Made by a program: the position numbers and the translations under genes | In this document: positions 43,273 to 52,315 of the stretch, piece after piece | How positions within the stretch are numbered: position 1 is the first letter of the stretch | Layout of the letters: each line of letters opens with the position of its first letter | From: CAZIFG01 sp964539135 | GTDB taxonomy: Bacteria > Margulisbacteria > Marinamargulisbacteria > GCA-2716485 > CAZIFG01 | Length of the DNA: 64,000 nt | Direction of reading: 5' to 3' | Assembly (NCBI GenBank): GCA_964539135.1 | Contig: CAZIFG010000007.1 | Location: 7,663-71,662 of the forward strand | The notes under the pieces: generated by a model | Seen by the model: the letters and a program-made list of their open reading frames with translations, nothing else | The model's database searches: none | What the model was told of the DNA's origin: nothing

Positions 43273-44241
43273 ATGGCAGTCATTAAACGTTCAAGTCTTC
43301 CCTATCAAGACCCTGATCGACATTTTTCGAATCCAGAACCTACGTCTTTTCCTGTTAGCCATCGAGATCGTCTTCTGAAAGAAACGGCCGTTGTTACAGG
43401 CCCTAAGGTGACGCTTTCTTTACTTCAATTTGATGATGAACCGCCTGCGCCGTCTCCTGAAACACCCTCTAGCCGCAAGGCGCTTAGAGACCCGCTTCCT
43501 CCAAAACAACGCGCCAAAACAGCCCGACCGGATGCAAGAGCCCTCACTTTTGCTGAAATTGAGTCTATGAAACGAGACGCCTTTAAAGATTTAGAGCTCC
43601 AACTTCAATCGGAGCAAGATGCTTTTTATAAAACGCTAGAGTCTGAAAAAGAGCGCCTTTTTAAGGCTGCTAAAGAGGCTGGATTTTCTGAAGGTCTTGA
43701 ATCTGGAAAAGCCGCCTTTAATGCCCTGAGCCAAGACTTAATGCAGGCAATTTCTAGCCTTGAATCTGAGAAAAAGAATCTTTTACGTTATACCGAAAAA
43801 GCTGCTGTTGAACTGGGCCTTGCCATTGGTCAAAAGGTTATTCAGCGCCACTTAGACTCTAATCCCGATACCATTGCCTCTATTGTGAACGAAGCCATTT
43901 CTAAGGTGACGGAAAAAGATAAGGTCTCTATTCGAATTCACCCCTCTCACGTTGACTCTATCCGAAAATATAAAGAAACCTTTAAACGTGAGCTTAATGA
44001 CTTTAAACAATTGGATATCATTGAAGATGCTGCTATTCAACCCGGCGGTTGTGTGATTGAAACCAATTTGGGTTATATTGACTCTAACGTCACCACTAAA
44101 ATCGAAACCATTCAAAAGGCGATGGACTCTATTTATAAAAAACAAAATCCCGATTTAGTCACCGCCTCCGAGGCAAACCCCATCGATCCATTTAACCAAA
44201 TGGGTGATGATTTTAACACACCTGATCTCGCCAGTTTATAA
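43273..44241 (+). CDS. fliH: FliH-like flagellar/type III ATPase regulator
   Basis: 322 residues: a Pro-rich disordered head (about 1-90), a long coiled coil (about 95-180) and a C-terminal domain with ALGLAIGQKVIQRHL-type FliH/YscL character and VSIRIHPSHVDSIRKY, LDIIEDAAIQPGGCVIETNLG. FliH holds FliI inactive and docks it at the export gate. It is the first gene of a FliH-FliI-FliJ unit. Whether the apparatus is a flagellum or a non-flagellar type III system cannot be settled from these three genes. Confidence 0.8.
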   Translation: MAVIKRSSLPYQDPDRHFSNPEPTSFPVSHRDRLLKETAVVTGPKVTLSLLQFDDEPPAPSPETPSSRKALRDPLPPKQRAKTARPDARALTFAEIESMKRDAFKDLELQLQSEQDAFYKTLESEKERLFKAAKEAGFSEGLESGKAAFNALSQDLMQAISSLESEKKNLLRYTEKAAVELGLAIGQKVIQRHLDSNPDTIASIVNEAISKVTEKDKVSIRIHPSHVDSIRKYKETFKRELNDFKQLDIIEDAAIQPGGCVIETNLGYIDSNVTTKIETIQKAMDSIYKKQNPDLVTASEANPIDPFNQMGDDFNTPDLASL

Positions 44242-44244
44242 GCC

Positions 44245-45546
44245 ATGGATACGAGTCCTTACCTTGCGGCGATTGAAAAACTAGACCTCCTTCAAGTGGT
44301 TGGAAAAGTGGTTCAAATTGTGGGACTTATTGTGGAAGCTAAGGTTCAAGGGGTTTCTATTGGCGAGCTTTGCCACATCCAAGTCACGCCTGAGGTGACG
44401 ATTCTTTCTGAGGTTGTGGGATTTAAAGAAGAAAAAGTGCTTTTAATGCCTCTGGGCCCTTTAGGCGGTATTCGCCCGGGCAGCCGCATCTATGCCTCTG
44501 GGCACCCCATTCAGGTTAAAGTAGGTCCTAAACTTTTAGGCCGTGTTTTAAATGGCATGGGAGAACCCATGGACAATAAAGGGCCCTTGGAATATGAGGC
44601 TATTTATGGCATCGATAATGACCCTCCTGATCCTGTTCAACGTCCGCGTATTGATTCTGTCTTAAAAACAGGGGTTAAGGCTATTGACGGCCTTTTAACC
44701 TTGGGGAAAGGTCAACGTATTGGTATTTTTGCAGGCTCTGGCGTTGGAAAAAGTACCCTCATGGGCATGCTTGCTCGAAATTGCGAAGCTGATATTAACG
44801 TTATTAGCCTTGTTGGTGAGCGTGGACGAGAAGTTAAAGACTTTATAGAAGAGTCCCTTGGCGAAGAAGGGCTTCGAAAATCTGTGGTGATTTGCGCGAC
44901 ATCCGACCAACCCCCTGTCATTCGGCTTAAAGGGGCTCTTGTGGGTACCTCTATCGCTGAATATTTTCGTAACCAAGGTAAAAACGTCCTGTTTATGATG
45001 GACTCTGTTACCCGTTTTGCCATGGCACAACGGGAGATTGGCCTCGCTACAGGAGAGCCCCCTACTACCAAAGGTTATACGCCCTCTGTATTTGCCATGC
45101 TGCCTCGCCTTATGGAAAGGGCCGGAACCTCTGCAACAGGCTCTATTACAGCTATTTATACGGTTCTTGTGGATGGCGGGGATATGGATGAGCCTATTGC
45201 GGATGCTGCTCGAGGTATTTTAGATGGCCATTTTGTCCTCTCTCGTGACTTAGCTGCTAAAAATCACTACCCTTGTATTGAAGTGGGCCACAGCGTGAGT
45301 CGTCTTTTTTCTGTTATTAATACCAAGGAACATAAAGAGGCAGCGGGTAAACTTCGTGAAACACTGGCGCGCTACACAGAGGCTGAAGATTTAATTAATA
45401 TTGGGGCTTATGTTAAGGGCAGTAACCCTAAAATTGATTTGGCCATTTCTAAAATTGATGCAGTGAATGCGCTTTTACGCCAACGCACAGATGAAGACAT
45501 TTCGTTTGAAGATACGCTTAAAATGCTCTCTGATATCTTTAAATAG
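44245..45546 (+). CDS. fliI: Flagellum-specific/type III ATPase FliI
   Basis: 433 residues. Walker A GSGVGKST is at about residues 164-171, the Walker B strand is VLFMMDSVTRFAMAQREIG, and the family block EPPTTKGYTPSVFAMLPRLMERAG is complete. FliI energises unfolding and export of flagellar or type III substrates. It follows fliH by 3 bp with no clear ribosome-binding sequence, so it is probably coupled. Similarity by eye favours the flagellar branch. Confidence 0.92.
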   Translation: MDTSPYLAAIEKLDLLQVVGKVVQIVGLIVEAKVQGVSIGELCHIQVTPEVTILSEVVGFKEEKVLLMPLGPLGGIRPGSRIYASGHPIQVKVGPKLLGRVLNGMGEPMDNKGPLEYEAIYGIDNDPPDPVQRPRIDSVLKTGVKAIDGLLTLGKGQRIGIFAGSGVGKSTLMGMLARNCEADINVISLVGERGREVKDFIEESLGEEGLRKSVVICATSDQPPVIRLKGALVGTSIAEYFRNQGKNVLFMMDSVTRFAMAQREIGLATGEPPTTKGYTPSVFAMLPRLMERAGTSATGSITAIYTVLVDGGDMDEPIADAARGILDGHFVLSRDLAAKNHYPCIEVGHSVSRLFSVINTKEHKEAAGKLRETLARYTEAEDLINIGAYVKGSNPKIDLAISKIDAVNALLRQRTDEDISFEDTLKMLSDIFK

Positions 45547-45560
45547 GAGGACTCTTTGCG

Positions 45561-46043
45561 ATGAGCAAAGCCAAAAAAAGCGGCCGATTTAAGTATCAAC
45601 TTCAAACGCTGCTTCGTGTTCGCGAAATTCGTGAACGCCAGGAACAAGATAAATTTAAAGAAGCCGAAAAAAAAGTTTTAGAAGAAAAACGCAAGGAAAT
45701 GGAACTCAAACGGCGTGAAATAGAGGCCTACGAAACCTTTTCTCAGCGCATGCAGGATAAGGAACTCCCTAATCTTACGGAGATTACGATCCGTAAACAT
45801 AACCTTGAAAAACTAGGCAAGGAATATCAAGCCCAAATTAAAGTTCGCGAAAAAGCCGAAGAAGAGCGCGATCTTCAACGTGAAAAACTCACTCAAGCGA
45901 TTAAAGAACGTAAAATCATTGAGAAAGACAGAGAAAAAACACGAGAAGCGTGGAAAAAAATCATGGGCAAAGAAGATGCTAAATTTTTAGATGATATTGC
46001 AGGCATTGGGTTCTCAAAACAGGCCCGAGAAAAGGCTGAATAG
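45561..46043 (+). CDS. fliJ: FliJ-like coiled-coil export chaperone
   Basis: 160 residues, nearly all a charged coiled coil (about 10-140), beginning FKYQLQTLLRVREIRERQEQ, the classic FliJ opening. AGGAGG precedes the ATG by 9 nt. FliJ links the ATPase to the export gate. The gene ends 4 bp from the convergent unknown gene. Confidence 0.85.
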   Translation: MSKAKKSGRFKYQLQTLLRVREIRERQEQDKFKEAEKKVLEEKRKEMELKRREIEAYETFSQRMQDKELPNLTEITIRKHNLEKLGKEYQAQIKVREKAEEERDLQREKLTQAIKERKIIEKDREKTREAWKKIMGKEDAKFLDDIAGIGFSKQAREKAE

Positions 46044-46047
46044 CCTC

Positions 46048-47331
46048 CTATTGATAGAGGCTTTTAATGATGCCCACGGCACTTAAAGGAAGTGAAATTC
46101 CGTCTTTAAACAAATAGGTGGCATAATACTCATCTTCTCCTAAACGGACCTTTTTATACACACTGGTAATGCTGTTTCTTTTCCTGACATTGTCATGAAT
46201 TTCTATGGGCCTTTGATTCCATAATGGAGATTGGACAAAGGTCCCCTCTTGAATGTGATCAAAGCCCATTACATCATCTGATTTCCATGCTCCTATTTCA
46301 TACGTTGTTCGTATGCCGACTCCCTTTGGATAATGTTTAACCTGGATCGACGTACCGTTTAATAACCCTGAAAGGCCAGATATAACGCCATTTTCCTCTT
46401 TCAACAGACAAATGCCATAGGTATGCTTTCCATTTTTAATCATCACCTCTCGCTTCTCTATAGCATACACCAAATCATAACTCTCTATCACTTTTTTTGA
46501 CTTAAAAAATCTAAGTTTTAACCTTATTTCTTTTTGATTTTTATTTTTTTCTTCCGAAACCAATGAAAATTGAGTATAGCCTTTTGGCGGACTATCACTT
46601 AGTAATTTTTCCATTACGATCAAATCCATCAGCGTTGTCGAGATTAAATGTCTGGCACATTCTCTTTCTTTCAAGGACACCCACTCTTGATATCGAAAAA
46701 TAGGCTCTACAGCCAATACGTCGTAGATATTAAAGAGTCGCGCTAAAAAATAGGCCATAACGTCTTTGACGGTTTCGTCGAACATATTATGACCTCTTGC
46801 CCAACCATGTTTGGTTGCTGCTGTGTGGTTTTGAAATTGAAGTAGGGCATCATCTGCTCCCATGTCTGCTGTAAATAATAAATGGAGGTCTTTTTCCTTG
46901 AAGTGCTTCGAAAGATTCTGATATAGCTTATATAAAAGCGCCATCCATTTTTCCTGCATCTCACTGCCTTCTAAATAAGGTAAGTACTGTATTCCTGCTA
47001 TGTTTACACCTGTTGTTTTAAGGGGTGGCGGCGCTAATGTTTCTCGTTCTAAAAAAAAGGCACTATGTATAATATCTAAACCGTCATCTATTTCTTTTCC
47101 CGGCTCATCTACCGCTCGATATAAGACATCTGTTAAGGCATAATACCCCAGCAAGGATTTTTCTAATAAGATATTCGACAGTTGGCGCTCGGGATGCCCC
47201 CATTCGGCTGCATAAGCGCTATTATTTCGGTCATCAATGGGTGTCACTCTTGCCGTTTCATTAACAGGTTCTGGTTTATTTGGCACAGGTGCCATCGGTA
47301 CAAATGGATTGGGGGTGATTGAATTGACCAT
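46048..47331 (-). CDS. Unknown 427-residue protein beside the FliHIJ operon
   Basis: No signal peptide or membrane segment. The N-terminal 30 residues are Pro/Asn-rich (ITPNPFVPMAPVPNKPEP), the rest mixes helices (to about 230) with a beta-rich C-terminal half (about 260-427). A GAGGAGG ribosome-binding sequence is present. It converges on fliJ and is preceded by palindromic element copy 4. The disordered N-terminus would suit an export substrate, but nothing else supports it. Not recognised. Confidence 0.55.
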   Translation of the reverse strand: MVNSITPNPFVPMAPVPNKPEPVNETARVTPIDDRNNSAYAAEWGHPERQLSNILLEKSLLGYYALTDVLYRAVDEPGKEIDDGLDIIHSAFFLERETLAPPPLKTTGVNIAGIQYLPYLEGSEMQEKWMALLYKLYQNLSKHFKEKDLHLLFTADMGADDALLQFQNHTAATKHGWARGHNMFDETVKDVMAYFLARLFNIYDVLAVEPIFRYQEWVSLKERECARHLISTTLMDLIVMEKLLSDSPPKGYTQFSLVSEEKNKNQKEIRLKLRFFKSKKVIESYDLVYAIEKREVMIKNGKHTYGICLLKEENGVISGLSGLLNGTSIQVKHYPKGVGIRTTYEIGAWKSDDVMGFDHIQEGTFVQSPLWNQRPIEIHDNVRKRNSITSVYKKVRLGEDEYYATYLFKDGISLPLSAVGIIKSLYQ

Positions 47332-47361
47332 GATACAGCCCTCCTCTTTTTTTCAAATTAT

Positions 47362-47497
47362 GGGACTGTTGCGAAACGCCTATTTTGGCCATCTGCTGTG
47401 TTATCCTCGTCCTCAAGTCCTCATTTATACCGTATAAGGTCTTTCGGGCGTGGATTCCTTGCAGCTGATCCAAACGTAGGCATTTTTCAACAGTCCC
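47362..47497. repeat. Palindromic element, copy 4 (136 bp)
   Basis: Ends GGGACTGTTGCGAAAC and ATTTTTCAACAGTCCC, with perfect ATTAT duplications at 47357-47361 and 47498-47502. It has the shorter central version (ATACCGTATAAGGTC) and lies between the starts of the divergent 427-residue gene and the outer-membrane protein gene. The plus-strand frame used in the SDR gene is open throughout and would code GTVAKRLFWPSAVLSSSSSP onward. Confidence 0.93.
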
Positions 47498-47629
47498 ATT
47501 ATCTCACTTTTAGCTCAAAACTGCCAATGAGTGACGATTATTTTGACTTATTTTCAAGAAAACAGCCCCCCTTTTTGCATCCTGTATGATATACTTTAGT
47601 TTAAATCATCACATGTTTTGGAGGTTGTT

Positions 47630-48805
47630 ATGCCCTATTATTTGATCTTGCTTGCCCTCTTGTTTTCATCCTCCCTTTTTGCCAATGGCCGCTATATTTT
47701 AGATGAATATGCGCCTCAAACGGCATATGGTGGCGTTCATATGGTCAATAATGGTCAAGATAGTTTTTATTCTTTAGGTATTAGCCCTGACCTCCACTGG
47801 AAAAAGCTAAAATTTGGGGCCGATATTTTTATCTATGTCCCTACCGCTAAAGCCAACGACGCCCACTTACAATCCTTTTCTCTTCGGTACTTGGGCTATG
47901 AATTTAATCCACGCAATAAATTCACCTGGGGCGCTCAATATAATGTGACTTTAGGGCGAGGCCTTTTAATGGATTATTACAATTCTGCCATTGGCGGCAA
48001 TACCCAATACATCACTCAGAAAGGCGGCTTCCTTGGTGAATTTGGGGTCAGCCGTATCGATACCAAAGTGCTATGGACAGGCGGTAATGTTAAGGGTGGA
48101 TCGCTTCGATATACATTTAGACGATCGCCCATTTTTGGCGCCCCTCTTTCACTGGGAACCACCTACGTTACAGATACTGATGGCATTAATATGAGACTCT
48201 CGGATACCTATTCCGTTGAGCGTCCGGCTGTCTCTGGCTATGCAGTGGATTTGGCTTTGCCTATTGGCGGCGATTTTTTCACGATTTACACGGAATACGC
48301 AAAATTAGATACTTATGGACAAGGGACTTCTGTAGGGGCACGAGGTGATTTATATGGTTTTTTTGATTATCGGGCAGAATTTCGTCAACTTGGAGATAGC
48401 TTTGTGCCGAATTATTTTAACTCCACGTATGAAATCACCTCTTTTTCTAGCGAAAACATTCGTGCTGTTAGAGCCAGCACCGGATTCTTGGCTGCACTCA
48501 GCACGCAACTTTTCTATCAATATGTCCGCGCTGGCATACAATATGAGTCCTATAAAGACCATAGCTTTTATACGGCCTCTTTGGGATTTAGACCTATTGG
48601 CCCTATTGCTGGGGTTATTAATTATACGGTCCCTTTTCAGGGCGAAACACGCCGTGTGCTTGAATCGGACCTTAGCATTCAGAGCGGATTGGGCTTTAGC
48701 TATATTTTAAACTTTAAACGTGTTTATTCGGGCACCCAAGATGATTACGTAGATGCGTATAGCTTTGGTGCGCGGATGGATTTTGCAAGACTCTGGCCCT
48801 TTTAA
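47630..48805 (+). CDS. Outer-membrane beta-barrel protein
   Basis: 391 residues from the ATG at 47630, with GGAGG 5 nt upstream (47620-47624). A signal peptide (YYLILLALLFSSSLFA) is followed by alternating amphipathic strands rich in Tyr, Phe, Gly and Thr, ending in a C-terminal Phe (RLWPF), the usual BAM recognition residue. About 16 to 18 strands would fit. No specific porin family is recognised. It indicates a true outer membrane. Its stop is 2 bp before the SDR gene, so the two may be co-transcribed. Confidence 0.8.
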   Translation: MPYYLILLALLFSSSLFANGRYILDEYAPQTAYGGVHMVNNGQDSFYSLGISPDLHWKKLKFGADIFIYVPTAKANDAHLQSFSLRYLGYEFNPRNKFTWGAQYNVTLGRGLLMDYYNSAIGGNTQYITQKGGFLGEFGVSRIDTKVLWTGGNVKGGSLRYTFRRSPIFGAPLSLGTTYVTDTDGINMRLSDTYSVERPAVSGYAVDLALPIGGDFFTIYTEYAKLDTYGQGTSVGARGDLYGFFDYRAEFRQLGDSFVPNYFNSTYEITSFSSENIRAVRASTGFLAALSTQLFYQYVRAGIQYESYKDHSFYTASLGFRPIGPIAGVINYTVPFQGETRRVLESDLSIQSGLGFSYILNFKRVYSGTQDDYVDAYSFGARMDFARLWPF

Positions 48806-48807
48806 CG

Positions 48808-49794
48808 TTGAATATTTTACTCACTGGCTATTCTGGATTTATAGGCACTTACCTGACTTCTTTCTTGTTGAATCACGGTCACAACGTGACTTTCTTAGGG
48901 CGGCATACCCATCGCAGGACTGTTGCGAAATGCCTGCTTTGGCCATCTGCTGTGTTATCCTCGTCCTCAAGTCCTCATTTATACCGTATAAATTCCGGGC
49001 TTTCGAACTCGGAATGCCTTGCCGCTGATCCAAACGTAGGCGTTTCGCAACAGTCCCATTTCTCTTGGAAAGACGATCTCTGTAGCGCTGTAGAGGGGCA
49101 AGATATCGTGATTCATCTCGCAGGCGCGCCTATTATGGCCCCCTGGACCAAGCGTTACAAAACTGAGCTTCGTGCCAGCCGTATTGATACCACTCGCGCC
49201 CTTGTTCACGCAATGGCTAGGGCCGCTACGCCGCCTAAAATCTTTATCTGTGCTTCTGCAGTAGGGATTTATCCTCCCAACACCAATCTTGCGCGAGATA
49301 CGGATGCTACGCCGCTTGGAGATGATTTTCTTGCGCGGCTTTGCCGTGATTGGGAATTTGAAGCCTCTCAAGCCAGTGCCTACGGCATTCGAGTCCTCTC
49401 TATACGCCTTGGCTTGGTTTTACACCCTTCTGGAGGACTTATGAAGGCCTTATCGCTTCCCTTTCGTTTTTATCTGGGTGGACATATGGGAGATGGTCAA
49501 CAACCCGTTTCCTGGATACGTCTTGAAGATCTTTGTCGCCTTATTGCGTTTTCTATTCATCACCCTAGTCTTTCTGGCCCTATTAATGCCGTTTCTCCAA
49601 AATCCCTTAGCTTTAAAGCGCTATGTCAAGCCTATGGACAGTCTGTGAATCGTCCCTCTTGGGCACATATCCCCGCTTTTTTGATTCGCCTTCTTTTTCA
49701 AGAACGTGCCGGTCTTTTTTTAGATGGTGCTGTTGTTTATCCTCAAAAACTCTTGGATGCAGGGTTTGAGTTTCATCACCTCGCTCCTTTTTAG
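48808..49794 (+). CDS. NAD(P)-binding epimerase/SDR (YfcH/TIGR01777 type) carrying an in-frame repeat
   Basis: 328 residues from a TTG at 48808. The N-terminal TGYSGFIGTYL (residues 6-16) is the Rossmann loop, then DIVIHLAGAPI and a later SASAVGIYP-type active-site segment, and PVSWIRLEDLCRLI as in YfcH-like proteins. Residues 37-84 (RTVAKCLLWPSAVLSSSSSP and onward to SQQSH) are encoded by a complete palindromic element. Normal family members have about 28 residues between the first strand's TRN-type end and the next conserved block; here the repeat occupies that loop and may have replaced native sequence. Confidence 0.85.
   Translation: MNILLTGYSGFIGTYLTSFLLNHGHNVTFLGRHTHRRTVAKCLLWPSAVLSSSSSPHLYRINSGLSNSECLAADPNVGVSQQSHFSWKDDLCSAVEGQDIVIHLAGAPIMAPWTKRYKTELRASRIDTTRALVHAMARAATPPKIFICASAVGIYPPNTNLARDTDATPLGDDFLARLCRDWEFEASQASAYGIRVLSIRLGLVLHPSGGLMKALSLPFRFYLGGHMGDGQQPVSWIRLEDLCRLIAFSIHHPSLSGPINAVSPKSLSFKALCQAYGQSVNRPSWAHIPAFLIRLLFQERAGLFLDGAVVYPQKLLDAGFEFHHLAPF
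48916..49057. repeat. Palindromic element, copy 5 (142 bp), inside the SDR coding sequence
   Basis: Left end AGGACTGTTGCGAAAT (first base changed) and right end GTTTCGCAACAGTCCC. It combines the ATACCGTATAAA and TTCCGGGCTTTCGAACTCGG central parts. Flanks ATCGC and ATTTC match 3 of 5, so the duplication is decayed. The element is read without a stop for 47 codons, and the SDR frame continues on both sides. Confidence 0.93.
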
Positions 49795-49880
49795 CCTCCC
49801 ATTATCTCGGCTTGAGGCCTCATGGCTTTAGGTCCGATTCTTGACGATACGCCCTGGTTTTATGGTATGGTTTGCAGGTT

Positions 49881-51752
49881 ATGATCGATACACACGGTGA
49901 AAATAAATATGATGTTATTGTCATTGGCGGCGGACATGCCGGTGTGGAGGCCTCTCTTGCTTCCGCGCGATTGGGCTGTAAAACCCTGCTCTGCACCATG
50001 ACAGAAGATACTATTGGGCTGATGCCCTGTAACCCCTCTATAGGCGGCCCTGCGAAAGGTCAAATTGTCGGAGAAATTGATGCGCTTGGCGGAGAAATGG
50101 GACGGGCTGCGGATAAAACCCATATTCAACTCAAAATTTTAAACCGATCTCGAGGGCCTGCCGTTCAATGTCTTCGATCTCAAAATGATAAACATGACTA
50201 TCAACGCCACATGCAATCAGTGGTTACACAACACCCCATGATTACAGTCCTCTCTGAAGAAGTTTTTGGCCTTTTATTTGAGGGTCTCTCTGTTTCAGGG
50301 ATTCGCACCCTCTCTAACCGAGAAATTTACGCGAAAGCCGTTGTTGTCACGACGGGCACCTTTCTTAAGGCTGTTATGCATACAGGGCTCACTCAGTCTT
50401 TGGGTGGAAGGGTTAACGAAAAAAGCTCTGAATCCTTATCTGATAGCCTTCGAACGCACTTCCGATTGGGCCGTCTTAAAACCGGGACTCCGCCGCGATT
50501 AACACATGACAGTATTGATTATAGCCAGTTAAAGCCTCAACCTGGGGACCCCGAGTTTTTACGATTCTCATTTAGAACCCCCTATGGTGATGATTACAAA
50601 TCCCAAATTCCCTGTCATCTTACGGAAACAACGGAAGAAACACATCGCATCATCCTGTCTAATTTGGATCGATCTCCGATGTACACACATGTTATCAAAG
50701 GTGTGGGCCCTCGATACTGCCCCTCTATTGAGGATAAAGTGGTTCGTTTTAAAGACAAGCCCAGCCACCATATTTTTATCGAGCCTGAAGATCGCCACTT
50801 TAGCTCTATTTACCCTCAAGGCTTGAATACGTCTCTGCCTGAAGATGTTCAAGATGCTTTTCTTAGATCTATGCCAGGTCTGCGTGATGTGACGATTATT
50901 CGCTTTGGTTACGCCGTTGAATATGACTTTGTCTTTCCGGATCAATTAAAGCCGTCTCTTGAAACCCAAAAAATTAAAGGATTGTTTTTAGCCGGCCAAA
51001 TTAATGGCACCTCTGGCTACGAGGAAGCCGCTGGACAAGGGATTGTTGCCGGCATTAACGCGGGTTTATATGCGCAAAATAGGCCGCCCTTTATCCTCAC
51101 CCGAGAAAACTCCTTTATTGGCACTATGATCGATGACTTGATTACAAAAAATATCTACGAGCCCTACCGCATGCTTACAAGCCGTTCTGAATACCGTATT
51201 TTACTGAGACAGGATAATGCTATTTTTAGACTCAGTGAATTGGCTTATGATACAGGACTTCTCTCCCACGACGACATTCTTTCTGTTCGAGAGGCTGCAG
51301 ATCAAGTTGCATTTGTTCGAAAATTTTGGGCTAAAACCTCCACTTCTGAGGCTTTAAAAGAACGATTTTCACTGAATCAGAAAATAAAACTCATTGACTT
51401 TATGAAGCGCCCCGAAATAGGGGTTCAAGATCTGGATTCGCCTGCGCTTCCTGAAGGTATTCCTAAAGAGGCCTTAGATCGGGCTCATGTGATGATTAAA
51501 TACGAAGGCTATCTCTCTAAACAAGAGGAAGATATTGCTAAAATTCAAAAATTTGAGCAAAAAGAAATCCCCCCTACCATTAATTATCGATTGGTCATGG
51601 GGCTTCGCAATGAAAGTCGGGAAAAACTGATTCAGTATGCGCCTCGTTCTATTTTTGAGGCTAAAAAAATTGCAGGTATTAATCCTGCTGATCTTATGGT
51701 TCTCATTGGCTATTTAGAGCGTAGCCACAGTGTGAAGGCGGAGTCTCTATGA
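49881..51752 (+). CDS. mnmG: tRNA uridine-5-carboxymethylaminomethyl modification enzyme MnmG
   Basis: 623 residues from the ATG at 49881; an in-frame TTG at 49872 is less likely. VIGGGHAGVEASLASARLG is the FAD-binding loop (about residues 12-30), NPSIGGPAKGQIVGEIDALGG follows, and GRLKTGTPPRL and FLAGQINGTSGYEEAAGQG are signature blocks. The C-terminal MnmE-binding helices are present. It partners with MnmE. The stop overlaps the rsmG start (ATGA). Confidence 0.97.
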   Translation: MIDTHGENKYDVIVIGGGHAGVEASLASARLGCKTLLCTMTEDTIGLMPCNPSIGGPAKGQIVGEIDALGGEMGRAADKTHIQLKILNRSRGPAVQCLRSQNDKHDYQRHMQSVVTQHPMITVLSEEVFGLLFEGLSVSGIRTLSNREIYAKAVVVTTGTFLKAVMHTGLTQSLGGRVNEKSSESLSDSLRTHFRLGRLKTGTPPRLTHDSIDYSQLKPQPGDPEFLRFSFRTPYGDDYKSQIPCHLTETTEETHRIILSNLDRSPMYTHVIKGVGPRYCPSIEDKVVRFKDKPSHHIFIEPEDRHFSSIYPQGLNTSLPEDVQDAFLRSMPGLRDVTIIRFGYAVEYDFVFPDQLKPSLETQKIKGLFLAGQINGTSGYEEAAGQGIVAGINAGLYAQNRPPFILTRENSFIGTMIDDLITKNIYEPYRMLTSRSEYRILLRQDNAIFRLSELAYDTGLLSHDDILSVREAADQVAFVRKFWAKTSTSEALKERFSLNQKIKLIDFMKRPEIGVQDLDSPALPEGIPKEALDRAHVMIKYEGYLSKQEEDIAKIQKFEQKEIPPTINYRLVMGLRNESREKLIQYAPRSIFEAKKIAGINPADLMVLIGYLERSHSVKAESL

Positions 51753-52291
51753 TTCCTGCTGCGTTAGAGGCCTACGTGGACTGCTTAAAAAGCTACAATG
51801 AAACCACAAACGTCTATTCTAAAACGGCTTATGATAAGCTTCCCTTCCATCTCGAAGATTGTACCCTTTTAGCCAGTCTTATTGGAAATACAGACCTGCG
51901 AGTTTTAGATATGGGTTCAGGCTCTGGGCTTCCCTCTATTCCTTTGGCTCTCTTAAATCCTCGAAATCATGTTACTGCGGTTGACTCCAAACATAAAAAA
52001 ACACGGTTTCTTTCTTTAGCCAAAGAGACACTTCATCTGTCTAATTATGAAATTTTTACGGCTAATATTTCCGAATTTTTGCACCATCAAAAACCTCATT
52101 TTGATGTGGCCACTGCTAAGGCCTTCGCTCCTTACGAAGACTGCGTGGCCTTTCTTAAACGTTATGCACGTCCTGGCACCCCTCTTTATATTCCCGTTAG
52201 TCAGGCGCAGACGGAAAGCATTCAACTGCTTCCCTCTGCTTCTTTTCTAAATCCTAAGCCCAGATTTTGGTATATTAAACACGTTTTTTAA
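51749..52291 (+). CDS. rsmG: 16S rRNA 7-methylguanosine-527 methyltransferase
   Basis: 180 residues. RVLDMGSGSGLPSIPLALL (about residues 51-69) is the AdoMet loop, HVTAVDSKHKKTRFL supplies motif II, and FDVATAKAFAPY motif IV. RsmG methylates G527 of 16S rRNA. It is coupled to mnmG by the 4-nt overlap and converges on parB, 25 bp away. It is slightly short of the usual 205-240 residues, mostly at the N-terminus. Confidence 0.93.
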   Translation: MIPAALEAYVDCLKSYNETTNVYSKTAYDKLPFHLEDCTLLASLIGNTDLRVLDMGSGSGLPSIPLALLNPRNHVTAVDSKHKKTRFLSLAKETLHLSNYEIFTANISEFLHHQKPHFDVATAKAFAPYEDCVAFLKRYARPGTPLYIPVSQAQTESIQLLPSASFLNPKPRFWYIKHVF

Positions 52292-52315
52292 GCCTTATGA
52301 GGCTGTTCGCCTCTC

